Shown here: positions 55,073 to 64,000 of the stretch, one piece after another
Layout: every line of letters begins with the position of its first letter
How positions within the stretch are numbered: position 1 is the stretch's first letter
Program-made: the position numbers and the translations under genes
NCBI RefSeq assembly: GCF_003989795.1
Contig: NZ_RZHG01000027.1
Location: 62,001-126,000 of the forward strand
From: Vreelandella andesensis
GTDB taxonomy: Bacteria > Pseudomonadota > Gammaproteobacteria > Pseudomonadales > Halomonadaceae
Reading direction: 5' to 3'
Length of the DNA stretch: 64,000 nucleotides
The notes under the pieces: generated by a model
Told to the model about the DNA's origin: nothing
What the model saw: only the letters and a program-made list of their open reading frames with translations
Database searches by the model: none

Positions 55073-55363
55073 ATGGAAAAAGATCTCGTCAAACGCGCGC
55101 ACGACGCCTTCAATCAAGGCGACTACCAACACGCGATAACACTGTATCAACAGGCGGCCTTTCAATACGGGCAACATCTTTTTGATATAAACATTAGTAT
55201 TTGTGAACAGCGGTTGCAGAAGCCTAATCAAGTTATCAAAAGTGCACCTAAAAGCGCTGATGCTGTTCCCGTTGCTCAGCAACTGGTAGAAACCCAAGAG
55301 CTATTGGAACATTACTACCGACGCTGTCAGGAACTGGAATACAGACTGCAAGGCGCAAGCTAG
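55073..55363 (+). CDS. Small TPR-like protein of the capsule locus
   Basis: The 96-aa product opens with a single TPR-like pair of helices (DAFNQGDYQHAITLYQQAAF) and ends with a short coiled coil (QELLEHYYRRCQELEYRL). The same opening is common at the N-terminus of larger glycan-locus proteins, so this may be a free-standing version or a fragment. It follows the two coiled-coil genes. Confidence 0.65.
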   Translation: MEKDLVKRAHDAFNQGDYQHAITLYQQAAFQYGQHLFDINISICEQRLQKPNQVIKSAPKSADAVPVAQQLVETQELLEHYYRRCQELEYRLQGAS

Positions 55364-55465
55364 GCGTGGCACAAGTAGTAAAAGTGGCAAGCTAAAACGC
55401 CATAGAGCTGTTAAGGCATGTCACTTAGTCCAACATTGGATCAAAAATTGAAAAGAAGGTAGGGA

Positions 55466-56581
55466 ATGAAAGTACTCACAGTATTCGGTACACGCCCAGA
55501 AGCTATTAAGATGGCACCGCTTGCACTGCAGCTAACCATGGATAAACGTTTTGACGCTCGTGTTTGCGTCACTGCCCAGCACCGTGAAATGCTGGATCAA
55601 GTGCTTGCCCTATTCGAACTGACGCCTGACTATGACCTGGACATCATGAAGCCAGGGCAGGATCTTAATGACGTTACCTGCGGTATTCTTCAAGGCCTTA
55701 AGCCAGTACTAGAAGACTTCAAACCTGATATCGTTCTCGTGCATGGCGACACCGCCACCACATTTGCAACGACCCTGGCGTGTTACTACCAGCAGATTCC
55801 CGTCGGGCATGTTGAAGCAGGCCTGCGTACCGGCAACCTTTATTCTCCATGGCCGGAAGAGGGCAACCGTAAGCTTACCGGCGCGCTGGCAGCGGTTCAC
55901 TTTGCGCCCACAGCCACCTCGCAACAAAACTTGCTTAATGAAGGCATTGACCCAGGGACTATTCACGTAACGGGCAATACCGTCATTGATGCGCTGCTGG
56001 AAGTGGCTAACAAGCTGGAAACTAATCAGGCGCTAGCCGCTGAACAAACAGAGCGGTTCCCGATGCTGGATGAAAGCAAACGCCTAATTCTAGTTACCGG
56101 CCACCGCCGAGAAAGCTTTGGCGGCGGGTTTGAGCGTATTTGCCAAGCCCTAGCCGATACCGCAGAGCGTCATCCGGATACGCAAATTCTCTACCCCGTA
56201 CATCTCAACCCCAACGTACGCGAGCCGGTTAACCGCTTGTTAGCCACTGTCGATAATGTTCACTTGATTGAACCGCAGGACTATCTGCCGTTTGTTTACC
56301 TGATGAACCGGGCTCACATTATCCTCACGGACTCTGGTGGCATTCAGGAAGAAGCGCCTTCGCTAGGCAAACCCGTACTGGTTATGCGTGATACCACCGA
56401 ACGCCCGGAAGCGGTTGAAGCAGGGACCGTTAAATTGGTAGGAACCGATGCAGCGACCATTACCAGCGAGCTAACCCGGCTATTAACCGATAACGACGCC
56501 TACACCGCCATGAGCTACGCCCACAACCCCTACGGCGACGGCAACGCCTGCCAACGTATCCGCGATATCTTAGCTAACTAA
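55466..56581 (+). CDS. wecB: UDP-N-acetylglucosamine 2-epimerase (non-hydrolysing)
   Basis: WecB interconverts UDP-GlcNAc and UDP-ManNAc. The 371-aa product shows [35 protein letters not shown] and [21 protein letters not shown] with family catalytic residues. Together with the next gene it supplies UDP-ManNAcA for the capsule. Confidence 0.96.
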   Translation: MKVLTVFGTRPEAIKMAPLALQLTMDKRFDARVCVTAQHREMLDQVLALFELTPDYDLDIMKPGQDLNDVTCGILQGLKPVLEDFKPDIVLVHGDTATTFATTLACYYQQIPVGHVEAGLRTGNLYSPWPEEGNRKLTGALAAVHFAPTATSQQNLLNEGIDPGTIHVTGNTVIDALLEVANKLETNQALAAEQTERFPMLDESKRLILVTGHRRESFGGGFERICQALADTAERHPDTQILYPVHLNPNVREPVNRLLATVDNVHLIEPQDYLPFVYLMNRAHIILTDSGGIQEEAPSLGKPVLVMRDTTERPEAVEAGTVKLVGTDAATITSELTRLLTDNDAYTAMSYAHNPYGDGNACQRIRDILAN

Positions 56582-56604
56582 GCGTTTGGCGGCGGCCTTC
56601 TTTT

Positions 56605-56690
56605 GCCACGGAATCCACGGAAAACACGGAAAAAAATGATCATGTATTTTGTTTTTGACCTTTTCCGTGCTTTCAGTGAGTGTCCGTGGC
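56605..56690. repeat. GCCACGGAC palindromic repeat, copy 3
   Basis: Starts GCCACGGAATCCACGGAAA and ends TTTCAGTGAGTGTCCGTGGC, the latter identical to copies 1 and 2. It lies between wecB and wecC. Confidence 0.85.
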
Positions 56691-56718
56691 CCAGTAATCA
56701 ATTAATTAGAGAAAGCAA

Positions 56719-57999
56719 ATGACCTTCGACACTATTTCCATGATCGGCTTGGGCTATATCGGCCTACCGACCGCTGCTGTTTTCGCTTCCCGCAAGCAAA
56801 ATGTTATCGGTGTAGATGTTAATCAACACGCTGTTGATACGATTAATAACGGTGAAATTCACATTGTTGAACCAGAGCTGGACATGATTGTTCACGCGGC
56901 AGTGAAAGAGGGGTATCTGCGTGCGACGACGACGCCAGAGCCTGCCGATGCGTTTCTGGTTGCGGTTCCCACACCGTTCCATACCGATGAAAACGGCCAG
57001 AATCACAAAGCAGATTTAAGCTATATCGAAGCCGCCAGTAAAGCAGTGGCCAAGGTACTTAAGCCTGGCAACCTAGTGGTGCTGGAATCTACTAGCCCTG
57101 TGGGCGCTACTGAGCAAATGGCTGCGTGGTTGGCTGAAGCCCGCCCGGATCTAACTTTCCCCCAAACTCACGGTGAAGCATCAGATATTCGCATTGCCCA
57201 CTGCCCGGAACGCGTATTGCCCGGTCACGTTATTCGTGAGCTGGTTGAAAATGACCGCGTGATTGGCGGTATGACGCCTAAGTGCGCAGAGGTGGCCAGT
57301 GCGCTTTATAAAATCGTGGTAGAAGGTGACTGTGTAACCACCACCGCCCGCACCGCTGAAATGGCCAAGCTCACTGAAAATAGCTTCCGTGATGTGAATA
57401 TTGCCTTCGCTAATGAGCTTTCCACTATCTGTCATGAGTTAGACATTAATGTATGGGAACTGATTGCCCTGGCCAACCGTCACCCACGCGTTAATATCCT
57501 TTCCCCGGGCGCCGGTGTTGGCGGCCACTGTATCGCCGTAGACCCCTGGTTCATTGTCGATTCCTGCCCCGAACAAGCGAAAATCATTCGCGCTGCACGT
57601 GAAGTAAATGACGACAAGCCCCAATGGGTATTGAGCCGCGTGAAAGAAGCGCTAGATTACTACCACCAGCAAAACCCAAGTGCCACGCGCAGTGACTTAA
57701 CTGTGGCTTGCCTGGGCATTGCCTTCAAACCGGATATTGATGACCTACGCGAGAGCCCTGCCTTGGGCATTGCACAGCAAGTGCAGCAGCTAGGCTGCCA
57801 CCTGCAAGTAGTAGAACCCAATATCAAAACGCTACCGAAAACACTGCAAGGTGAAAACACCACGCTGGCCACGCTGGAAGAAGCACTTACCCTAGCGGAT
57901 GTGGTGTGTGTTCTCGTCAAGCACAAGTCGTTTATCGTTAGTGCTGAAAAAGTACGTGCCAAAGAAAGCGTGATCGATGCAGTAGGCCTATTAGGTTAA
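56719..57999 (+). CDS. wecC: UDP-N-acetyl-D-mannosamine dehydrogenase
   Basis: WecC oxidises UDP-ManNAc to UDP-ManNAcA with two NAD. The 426-aa product has GLGYIGLPTAAVFA for NAD binding, ESTSPVGATEQM, the catalytic Cys in GVGGHCIAVDPWF and the C-terminal ACLGIAFKPDIDDLRESPA. AGAGAAAG precedes the ATG. Confidence 0.96.
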   Translation: MTFDTISMIGLGYIGLPTAAVFASRKQNVIGVDVNQHAVDTINNGEIHIVEPELDMIVHAAVKEGYLRATTTPEPADAFLVAVPTPFHTDENGQNHKADLSYIEAASKAVAKVLKPGNLVVLESTSPVGATEQMAAWLAEARPDLTFPQTHGEASDIRIAHCPERVLPGHVIRELVENDRVIGGMTPKCAEVASALYKIVVEGDCVTTTARTAEMAKLTENSFRDVNIAFANELSTICHELDINVWELIALANRHPRVNILSPGAGVGGHCIAVDPWFIVDSCPEQAKIIRAAREVNDDKPQWVLSRVKEALDYYHQQNPSATRSDLTVACLGIAFKPDIDDLRESPALGIAQQVQQLGCHLQVVEPNIKTLPKTLQGENTTLATLEEALTLADVVCVLVKHKSFIVSAEKVRAKESVIDAVGLLG

Positions 58000-58015
58000 A
58001 AGGTAAACGCTCCGA

Positions 58016-58105
58016 GCATGTAAATGATAAGTAGGGGGAGCTAAAACCTCACTACTCAACATCTCGCTATTCACTATTCACCACCTATTACTCACGGCCA
58101 GATAC
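58016..58105. repeat. CACTATTCA-type repeats before the large glycosyltransferase
   Basis: CTCACTACTCAACATCTCGC and TATTCACTATTCACCACC fill most of this gap. They belong to the same loose family of TCAC-rich repeats as at 44.4, 46.9, 48.7 and 49.8 kb. No promoter or terminator is clear. Confidence 0.5.
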
Positions 58106-61100
58106 ATGGATGACTTGTTACACCACGCCCAACAGCTTGCGAGCCAAGCTCAAAAACCCATTGCCCAGCCGATAGAAGGGCGTGTCGCTTATGTAGTGAG
58201 TCATGCCAATGCGAACGATGGTTACTCAATACGCACACATGGCATAGCCAGGGCACTTAACCAATGTGGGCTTGAGGCACTCTGCTTTGTCGGGCCTTAC
58301 TGCCCAAGAGAGTTAGCAAAGACTTCTCCAGAGTCATCATATGAAGAAGTAAGGTATATTCACAGCCGTTGGCCACATAGCGCTGTGCGCAATAACGAAA
58401 ATGCTGAACTCGATGCCAGTGTTGACTATTTTTTAACGCTATTCAGTGTCTTTCGACCCAGCGCAGTGTTGGCAGAAACTAGCTGGTTAATTGGCCTACC
58501 AGCTTGGATTGCTGCTAAACGACTAGGGTTACCATTTTATAGTGAGGTGAGAGGATTTAGGGATTTGATTCGTGATAAAGCCGAGCCGATCCATAGTGAA
58601 CTTTTTGAGCTTAAGCAAGTAGCTGATCGTGAAACGTTCCTAACTAAACAATCTCAGAGAGTTTTTACGCTTAACCAGCTAATGAAAAACGAGTTGATTA
58701 AGCGAGGAATAAAGGCAGACAGTATTGCATTAGTGCCTAATGGAGTGAGTCAACTACCAGCTATCAAAACGGTAAGCCCAACGCTTAAAAAAAGGCTGGG
58801 TATTGGTGAAGGCGAAAAAGTAATTGGATATATCGGTAGCTTCAGCCCCTATGAAGGTCTGGATGTGCTGCTACAAGCCTGCACCGAGCTGGTGCAAAAG
58901 GGCGAAAAACTCAAGCTGCTACTGGTGGGCGATGACCAGCCCCTGACGTTAAAAAACAAGAGCGGCGCTTCAGCTGCCGACATAGCCGACACCGGCCTGA
59001 CGGATACCCCTCCCTGGCTGATTCAGGTCGGTCGCGTGCCCCATGAGCAGGTCGCGGGCTACTACGCGCTGCTGGATGCGGTGGTGATCCCCCGCAATCC
59101 CCTGGCGGTGTGCCAACTCGTGCCGCCGATGAAAGCCGCCGAGGCGTTGGCCTATGGCAAGCGGCTGGTGGTCTCCGATGTGGCGCCCCTGGCGGAATAC
59201 GCCCAGACGTATGAGGGCGTAGTGACGTTCGAGGCCGGTAATGCTACAAGCCTGGCGACAGCCCTTCAGGGGTCACTGAAGCTGCCTGCGCCAAAGCCGA
59301 GTGCCAAGCTACTGTTCTCGGCGCACACCGAGCCGATGGTGAGGGCATTGAAGGGGAAGGAGAGTGGGTCTGCTACCCAGCCAATTCTTGGACAGTCGGT
59401 CCAGCTGATGGCTACAAAAAGCATTGCTAGTCTGTCTGCTGGATCAGATCCCAAAAATGCTGAGTCTCTAACTAAGCTTGCAACTAAGAGTGCCGAAGAG
59501 CTCCACGAAAAAGTTGAATGGGAAAATTACGATCTTAATGAAGGAGAGATATTATCTCTCTCTGGCGAGGTGATAGGAAAAGGTGTCAAGGGAAGAAAGT
59601 CAATTCTTTTGGTTGAAGCCAAAAGCGCTTTAGGTGAAGTGCTTGACCTTTCAAAGTATGGATATTTGTGGTCCGGTAACTTCAGTCATTGGTTTAAGTA
59701 CTTGTATCCCAATGAGACCACGGGGAATTTTTTTGAATTTAAGAATGATGACGGAGAAGTAAAAATATCGATATCTTTGCTTAAGTTTGGCTGTAAAAGT
59801 GGGGAGAGAGTATTTATAAAAAATAAGAAAATAGAAAAGACAACAGCTAATGGGATTGAAGAGTCGCTGCAGCGATTTTTGATTAATCATCCATCGTTGC
59901 TGGACGTAGAATGCCTGCTTTATGCTGATATTACACTTAATGTCATTGATGGATCTTCTATATGGCTATCATCAATGGCGCAAATTTTAGCATCACAACA
60001 AAAAACCATACTTTTCATGAAAGAAGGTGTTCGGAACTTTCAGATATTTGACTCTTTGAAGTCCGTTGATAATCTAATTATTCTCCAGCCTTCTGACTTT
60101 TTAGGAGAGGGAGCCATTGCTCTGGATGTTATGCAGTCTATCCAATGCTTGCGTATTATAGATAATTATCTTCCGACTATAAAAAATGTTGTTATAAGAG
60201 GGCTGTCGGCAGCAGTAGAACTACATAGAACGAGACAGTTCAAGCATCGTTCCTTTGTATACCTGACTGATTTTTACAGCTACGAGAATAATTTGTTAAC
60301 CATAACACGTGAGCAGGAACATTCTGTTAAGCAAATTTCCAGGCAAGTGCACGAGTTTTTTGTGCAAACTCCTGAAATTAAGGAAAAGCTTAAAGAGTTA
60401 TCTGAATTCGACATTAAAACAACACTTATTCCGCCTCCCTTGCCGAAAATCGAATTCAGGCGCCCCAAAGCCATTGAAGGGCAGGAAGTGAATATTGTCT
60501 ATGCCGGAAAAATAACCCCTGCATGGGGTGTTATTGAACTTTTTAATTGGACTGAAAGGCTTAAGGAAAAAGGATTCGATATAAAGCTTACGGTAATTGC
60601 AAATAAAATATCAGCTCCCGGTAATAATGTGAAAGAGTTTAGAAATTTAATTCAAAAAAGATTCAAAGAGTTAAGTGTCTGTCATATACCAGGATTGCCA
60701 AGAGAAGAGGTGTTAGAGCACCTTGCTGCAGCTGATTTCGTATGGTGCTATAGACCCAAAGAACTCGAAGAATCTGTTCTTGAGCTTTCAACTAAGCTAG
60801 TTGAAGCCGTTGCTTGTGGTGCTCGAGCGATCAACTACCCTAGCTTGATCCATCAGAATTTGTTGGGGAAAGATTACCCATTTTTTGTTTCATCTGTCGA
60901 TGATTTTGAAAAACTTATAATGAATTCGAAAGCTTTAGATGCTTTTGACACTTCAGTAATTGCTCAGAAAGTATTAAGTAATCACTCAATTACAGTTGCC
61001 TCAGTTAAAGTTGGTAAGGTTATTAATAGAAAGTCTTCTTTTGATGAAAAGAAAATAGTCTTCGCAGGACATGATAGAAAATTTATTGACGCGTACTATA

Positions 61101-62068
61101 GTTTCTTAAAGTCAAAGGGTGCCCATGTTAGGTTCGATGAATGGGAGTGGGGGAGTCCTGGAAACGAGAAAAGAAGCAAAGAGTTTCTTAGTTGGAGCGA
61201 TAAAGTCTTTTGTGAATGGGGGTTGGCTAATGCAGTTTGGTACTCTACTAATAATGTTGAACAAAAACCTTTGTTCGTTAGGGTTCATCTTCAAGAGATA
61301 AATCCGAGAGCCAAAAAGTTTGGTAAAAAAATTGAGCAAAGTAATGTTACCCAATTTATCGTTGTAAGTGAGCGTGTTAGACAAGAAGCTGAAAAAATAT
61401 TTGGCTGGGCTTCAAGTAAATCTGTTCATATACCAAATTTTGTTTTCGATGATGAGTTTACTATTTCGGAAAGTCGAAAAAATAGTAATAAAGGAAAGAT
61501 AGTGCTTGGAATGGTTGGTATCGTCCCGCAAAGAAAACGTTTTGATAGAGCTATTGATCTTTTGCTAGCGCTAAGACAGGATGGGTACAATGCAGAGTTA
61601 GTAATCAAAGGGCCGAGACCAGAAGAATATGATTTTATGCATTCGGCTAGCCGCTCTCCTGAGCTTGAGTATTATAATAGTTGCTACGATAAAATAAATA
61701 GTGAACCCTTGGTAAAAGACAAAGTGAGTTTTGCCCCTTGGGGAAACGATATGCCGCTTTGGTATGAGGGTGTGGATTATATTCTTTCACCTAGTGACTT
61801 TGAGTCATTTCACTATGCGGTAGCAGACGGAGTACTTTCTGGATGCTATCCAGTGATTTGGCCTTGGGAAGAATCTGAGAGTATTTACTCTGAGTGTTGG
61901 AAAGTCAAAAATGCTCATGCTGCTAAAAAAATAATCGCCGCTTTTAAAAGTTTGGATTTGGAAGAAAGAAAAGATGAGCTTATGGCGAATAGGACGCTCA
62001 TTTACTCTAGGTATGGATTCGATAACGTTGCTGAGAAGCTAGATGGAAGGTTGCTGCGAAATGAATAA
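58106..62068 (+). CDS. Multi-domain glycosyltransferase, 1320 aa
   Basis: Three GT-B-like units are visible. The first (residues 30-400) has YVVSHANANDGYSIRTHGIAR, IGYIGSFSPYEGLDVLL and PPMKAAEALAYGKRLVVSD. A linker with beta-sandwich character covers about 440-620. The second unit (about 620-970) has IVYAGKITPAWGVIELF and ELSTKLVEAVACGARAIN. The third (975-1315) has FAGHDRKFIDAYYSFLKSKG, GMVGIVPQRKRFDRAIDLL and SPSDFESFHYAVADGVLSG. Such chains build long repeating glycans. GC content jumps within the gene: a GC-rich block at about 58.84-59.40 kb is followed by AT-rich sequence, a sign of mosaic origin. It overlaps the next gene by eight bases. Confidence 0.88.
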   Translation: MDDLLHHAQQLASQAQKPIAQPIEGRVAYVVSHANANDGYSIRTHGIARALNQCGLEALCFVGPYCPRELAKTSPESSYEEVRYIHSRWPHSAVRNNENAELDASVDYFLTLFSVFRPSAVLAETSWLIGLPAWIAAKRLGLPFYSEVRGFRDLIRDKAEPIHSELFELKQVADRETFLTKQSQRVFTLNQLMKNELIKRGIKADSIALVPNGVSQLPAIKTVSPTLKKRLGIGEGEKVIGYIGSFSPYEGLDVLLQACTELVQKGEKLKLLLVGDDQPLTLKNKSGASAADIADTGLTDTPPWLIQVGRVPHEQVAGYYALLDAVVIPRNPLAVCQLVPPMKAAEALAYGKRLVVSDVAPLAEYAQTYEGVVTFEAGNATSLATALQGSLKLPAPKPSAKLLFSAHTEPMVRALKGKESGSATQPILGQSVQLMATKSIASLSAGSDPKNAESLTKLATKSAEELHEKVEWENYDLNEGEILSLSGEVIGKGVKGRKSILLVEAKSALGEVLDLSKYGYLWSGNFSHWFKYLYPNETTGNFFEFKNDDGEVKISISLLKFGCKSGERVFIKNKKIEKTTANGIEESLQRFLINHPSLLDVECLLYADITLNVIDGSSIWLSSMAQILASQQKTILFMKEGVRNFQIFDSLKSVDNLIILQPSDFLGEGAIALDVMQSIQCLRIIDNYLPTIKNVVIRGLSAAVELHRTRQFKHRSFVYLTDFYSYENNLLTITREQEHSVKQISRQVHEFFVQTPEIKEKLKELSEFDIKTTLIPPPLPKIEFRRPKAIEGQEVNIVYAGKITPAWGVIELFNWTERLKEKGFDIKLTVIANKISAPGNNVKEFRNLIQKRFKELSVCHIPGLPREEVLEHLAAADFVWCYRPKELEESVLELSTKLVEAVACGARAINYPSLIHQNLLGKDYPFFVSSVDDFEKLIMNSKALDAFDTSVIAQKVLSNHSITVASVKVGKVINRKSSFDEKKIVFAGHDRKFIDAYYSFLKSKGAHVRFDEWEWGSPGNEKRSKEFLSWSDKVFCEWGLANAVWYSTNNVEQKPLFVRVHLQEINPRAKKFGKKIEQSNVTQFIVVSERVRQEAEKIFGWASSKSVHIPNFVFDDEFTISESRKNSNKGKIVLGMVGIVPQRKRFDRAIDLLLALRQDGYNAELVIKGPRPEEYDFMHSASRSPELEYYNSCYDKINSEPLVKDKVSFAPWGNDMPLWYEGVDYILSPSDFESFHYAVADGVLSGCYPVIWPWEESESIYSECWKVKNAHAAKKIIAAFKSLDLEERKDELMANRTLIYSRYGFDNVAEKLDGRLLRNE

Positions 62069-62846
62069 AGCAGAAAAGTTATATAGGGAAAATATATTTA
62101 ACTCTAAGCGAGTCTTGTCAAAAAATGAAGTTAGCGAAATTTGCGATGAGATTCTATCTTCAAGTGTTAGTTTAGAGGTTTTTTCTTCTACATTATCTGT
62201 TTATACATATAAGAAAATAGAGATGAGCGATGCTTCGCATCCTCATTTTATTTATTATGAGTCATGTATTCAAAAACTTTTGGATCGACTAGAGATTGAC
62301 TCCGAGGCTAAATTTAAAGATAAGAACGTTCGTCAGGATGAGTTTCAGCTTGTCATATCTTTAATTACATCCAGGTGGCATTGGTTGATTTTTTCTGAGC
62401 ACCCTTTGCAGTTATTATTGAGTGATCTTGAAAAAGATTTTAATATTATTTCTGCAGCCGGTTATCTTAAAGAATCCTATTCACTAAATATATTTAAGAC
62501 GCTTTTGTTTTTGTCTGCAATTAATTTTGTGTGTGGCAATTATTCTCGTCAGTTAGATGTTGCTAGTAGTGGGATTGCTATATATAAGAGGATTGTGGAA
62601 AATATGGAGAGGGGGAAACTACCCAGCTCATCTCACTTTTCAGATTTGGCAAGTGCTAATAATGCTATTGAAGTTATGCTTTCAGGTGTTGAGTGGGTTA
62701 ATGGTGAGAGGTTTAGGAAAGAGAGATGGAATCCATCTAGAATCATGCACGCATCATCGAGAATTAACTTGACGAAATGCCCGGGTTTTATGGATAAGGG
62801 ACTGAAGATTATCAGCTCTTCCGGTTTTAATGAGGTGGGTTTATAG
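62061..62846 (+). CDS. Uncharacterised protein of the capsule locus
   Basis: The 261-aa product is mostly helical and contains no motif I can name; YKRIVENMERGKLPSSSHFSDLASANNAIEVML is the most structured-looking stretch. ATG 62061 lies inside the end of the preceding gene; an in-frame ATG at 62043 is possible. It is very AT-rich, like the last two thirds of its upstream neighbour, and probably moved with it. It is followed after two bases by the aldolase-type gene. Confidence 0.6.
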   Translation: MNKAEKLYRENIFNSKRVLSKNEVSEICDEILSSSVSLEVFSSTLSVYTYKKIEMSDASHPHFIYYESCIQKLLDRLEIDSEAKFKDKNVRQDEFQLVISLITSRWHWLIFSEHPLQLLLSDLEKDFNIISAAGYLKESYSLNIFKTLLFLSAINFVCGNYSRQLDVASSGIAIYKRIVENMERGKLPSSSHFSDLASANNAIEVMLSGVEWVNGERFRKERWNPSRIMHASSRINLTKCPGFMDKGLKIISSSGFNEVGL

Positions 62847-62848
62847 TT

Positions 62849-64000
62849 ATGAATTTTTTACTTGACTGCACTTTTCGTGATGGCGGCTACTATAACGCCT
62901 GGGATTTTCATCCCGAGTTGATCCACCAGTACCTCGATGCCATGCAGGCCGCAGGAGTAGACGTAGTGGAACTGGGTTTTCGCACCTTGAAAAACCAGGG
63001 CTTCCAGGGACCCTGTGCCTTCACCACCGATGAGTTTATCCGCAGCCTGACGATTCCTTCTGGTTTGACTGTGGGCGTGATGGTCAATGGTAACGAACTG
63101 GTGAGCGAAGTTCCCCAGCAAGAGGCGCTGGAGCGCTTGTTCCCCAATGCGGCGGAAGACTCTCCCGTAGTTCTTGTGCGTATTGCCTGTCACGTGCATG
63201 AATTCGAGGAGGCGCTTCCCGCCGTGACGTGGCTGAAGGAGCGTGGCTATCAGGTCGGCTTCAACCTGATGCAGGTGGCGGATCGCACCGAAGAAGAGGT
63301 GAAGGCACTCGCCCGTCTGGCCAATGCCTACCCGATGGATTCACTCTACTTTGCTGACAGCATGGGCAGCATGAGTCCTAACCAAGCGGCGCAGATCATC
63401 CAGTGGTTCCGCAGCGAGTGGAAGGGCGCCATGGGTATCCACACCCATGATAACCTGGGTCTGGCGCTCTCCAATACCCTACGTGCGCTGGATGAAGGCG
63501 TGACCTGGGTTGATTCCACCGTCACCGGCATGGGTCGAGGGCCGGGCAATGCCCGCACCGAGGAGTTGGCCATTGAGATGGCAGAGCGCCGCGGCAAGCC
63601 AGTCAATATGGTGCCGCTGATGGTATTGCTGCGTGAGCACTTTAAGCCTATGCAGGCCCACTACGGGTGGGGTACTAACCCTTACTACTACTTAGCGGGC
63701 AAGTACGGCATTCACCCCACCTACATCCAGGAGATGCTCAGCGACTCCCGCTACAGTGAGGAAGATGTGTTGGCGGTGATTGAGCACCTGCGGGTAGAAG
63801 GGGGCAAGAAGTTCAGCCTCAACACCCTGGACGCGGCACGCCATTTCTATCGCGGTGACCCTACCGGCCAGTGGTCACCCAAAAAGCGCTTTGCTGGGCG
63901 CGACGTGCTGCTGTTGGGCACCGGCCCCGGTGTGGCTCGCCACCGCGAAGCGCTGGAGCGCTATATCCGTGATTGCAAGCCGCTAGTGCTGGCTCTCAAT
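62849..64000 (+). CDS. HMGL-type aldolase domain protein (partial at right edge)
   Basis: The frame is open from ATG 62849 to the window end (384 codons). It begins FLLDCTFRDGGYYNAWDF, the divalent-metal site of DRE-TIM metallolyases such as 4-hydroxy-2-oxovalerate aldolase, with DCTFRD in place of DxTLRD. GIHTHDNLGLALSNTL supplies the His-x-His metal ligands. After about residue 345 a new region begins (GRDVLLLGTGPGVARHREAL), so the full protein is a fusion with a second Rossmann-like domain. GC content returns to the genome level at its start, unlike the preceding gene. A role in making an unusual capsule sugar acid is possible but unproven. Confidence 0.85.
   Translation, partial: MNFLLDCTFRDGGYYNAWDFHPELIHQYLDAMQAAGVDVVELGFRTLKNQGFQGPCAFTTDEFIRSLTIPSGLTVGVMVNGNELVSEVPQQEALERLFPNAAEDSPVVLVRIACHVHEFEEALPAVTWLKERGYQVGFNLMQVADRTEEEVKALARLANAYPMDSLYFADSMGSMSPNQAAQIIQWFRSEWKGAMGIHTHDNLGLALSNTLRALDEGVTWVDSTVTGMGRGPGNARTEELAIEMAERRGKPVNMVPLMVLLREHFKPMQAHYGWGTNPYYYLAGKYGIHPTYIQEMLSDSRYSEEDVLAVIEHLRVEGGKKFSLNTLDAARHFYRGDPTGQWSPKKRFAGRDVLLLGTGPGVARHREALERYIRDCKPLVLALN

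Noticed and set aside
50135..56690. CRISPR-like repeat series in the capsule locus
   Set aside because: The three copies are kilobases apart between genes, with no spacer structure.

Overview
The window looks like the chromosome of a moderately halophilic gammaproteobacterium of the Halomonas type. This is inferred from the rppH-ptsP gene pair, an acidic general porin, RfaH-type ops elements and the mix of polysaccharide genes; no rRNA is present to confirm it. Base composition is near 55% GC in housekeeping genes and clearly lower in several glycan and mobile genes.

Layout. (1) 1-10 kb is a conserved core: end of rppH, ptsP, an NRDE-family protein, a membrane-anchored receiver protein, a TSUP permease, lgt, thyA, folA, a ProQ/FinO-domain protein and a porin with its terminator. 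(2) 10-17.5 kb is an insertion zone. It holds three or four decayed TnpB genes of IS200/IS605 type with recognisable right-end (omega-RNA-like) sequences, a DUF4143-type ATPase preceded by striking palindromes, a lipoprotein, and an orphan ops/JUMPStart-like element. (3) 17.8-28.7 kb is a polysaccharide operon: a two-domain glycosyltransferase, a methyltransferase-like protein, a membrane/kinase-like fusion protein, two GT4 enzymes, a WcaJ-type initiating sugar-phosphate transferase and an O-antigen ligase/polymerase. (4) 28.8-39.3 kb is one long minus-strand module of seven genes. It has a 328-aa tyrosine recombinase, an SF2 helicase split by a 1.26-kb IS3-family element, a 201-aa protein, a 60-aa ORF, a 794-aa tyrosine recombinase, a 786-aa recombinase-like protein and a 257-aa protein. 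I regard this as the best candidate for an under-described mobile system. (5) 40-42 kb is a graveyard with an IS1182-like pseudogene, an IS110 fragment and the 3' end of a second O-antigen ligase gene. (6) 42.2-64 kb is an ABC-exporter capsule locus starting at an ops element: lipoprotein, Wza-type export protein, KpsM, KpsE and KpsT homologues. dTDP-rhamnose genes (rmlBDAC), three coiled-coil or TPR proteins, UDP-ManNAcA genes (wecB, wecC), a 1320-aa multi-domain glycosyltransferase, an unknown protein and a truncated aldolase-family gene follow.

How it fits together. The locus from 42 kb on can make dTDP-L-rhamnose and UDP-ManNAcA and export a capsule through an ABC-2 pump and an outer-membrane channel. 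The earlier cluster supplies a lipid-linked initiator and a polymerase/ligase. Both clusters are preceded by a similar 34-37 bp leader ending in GCGGTAGCGTG, which suggests joint control by an RfaH-like antiterminator. A C-terminal remnant of an O-antigen ligase beyond the recombinase module suggests that the module and ISs were inserted in a once larger polysaccharide region. Small palindromic repeat families are scattered through the capsule genes, in two cases inside the rmlB and rmlD reading frames.
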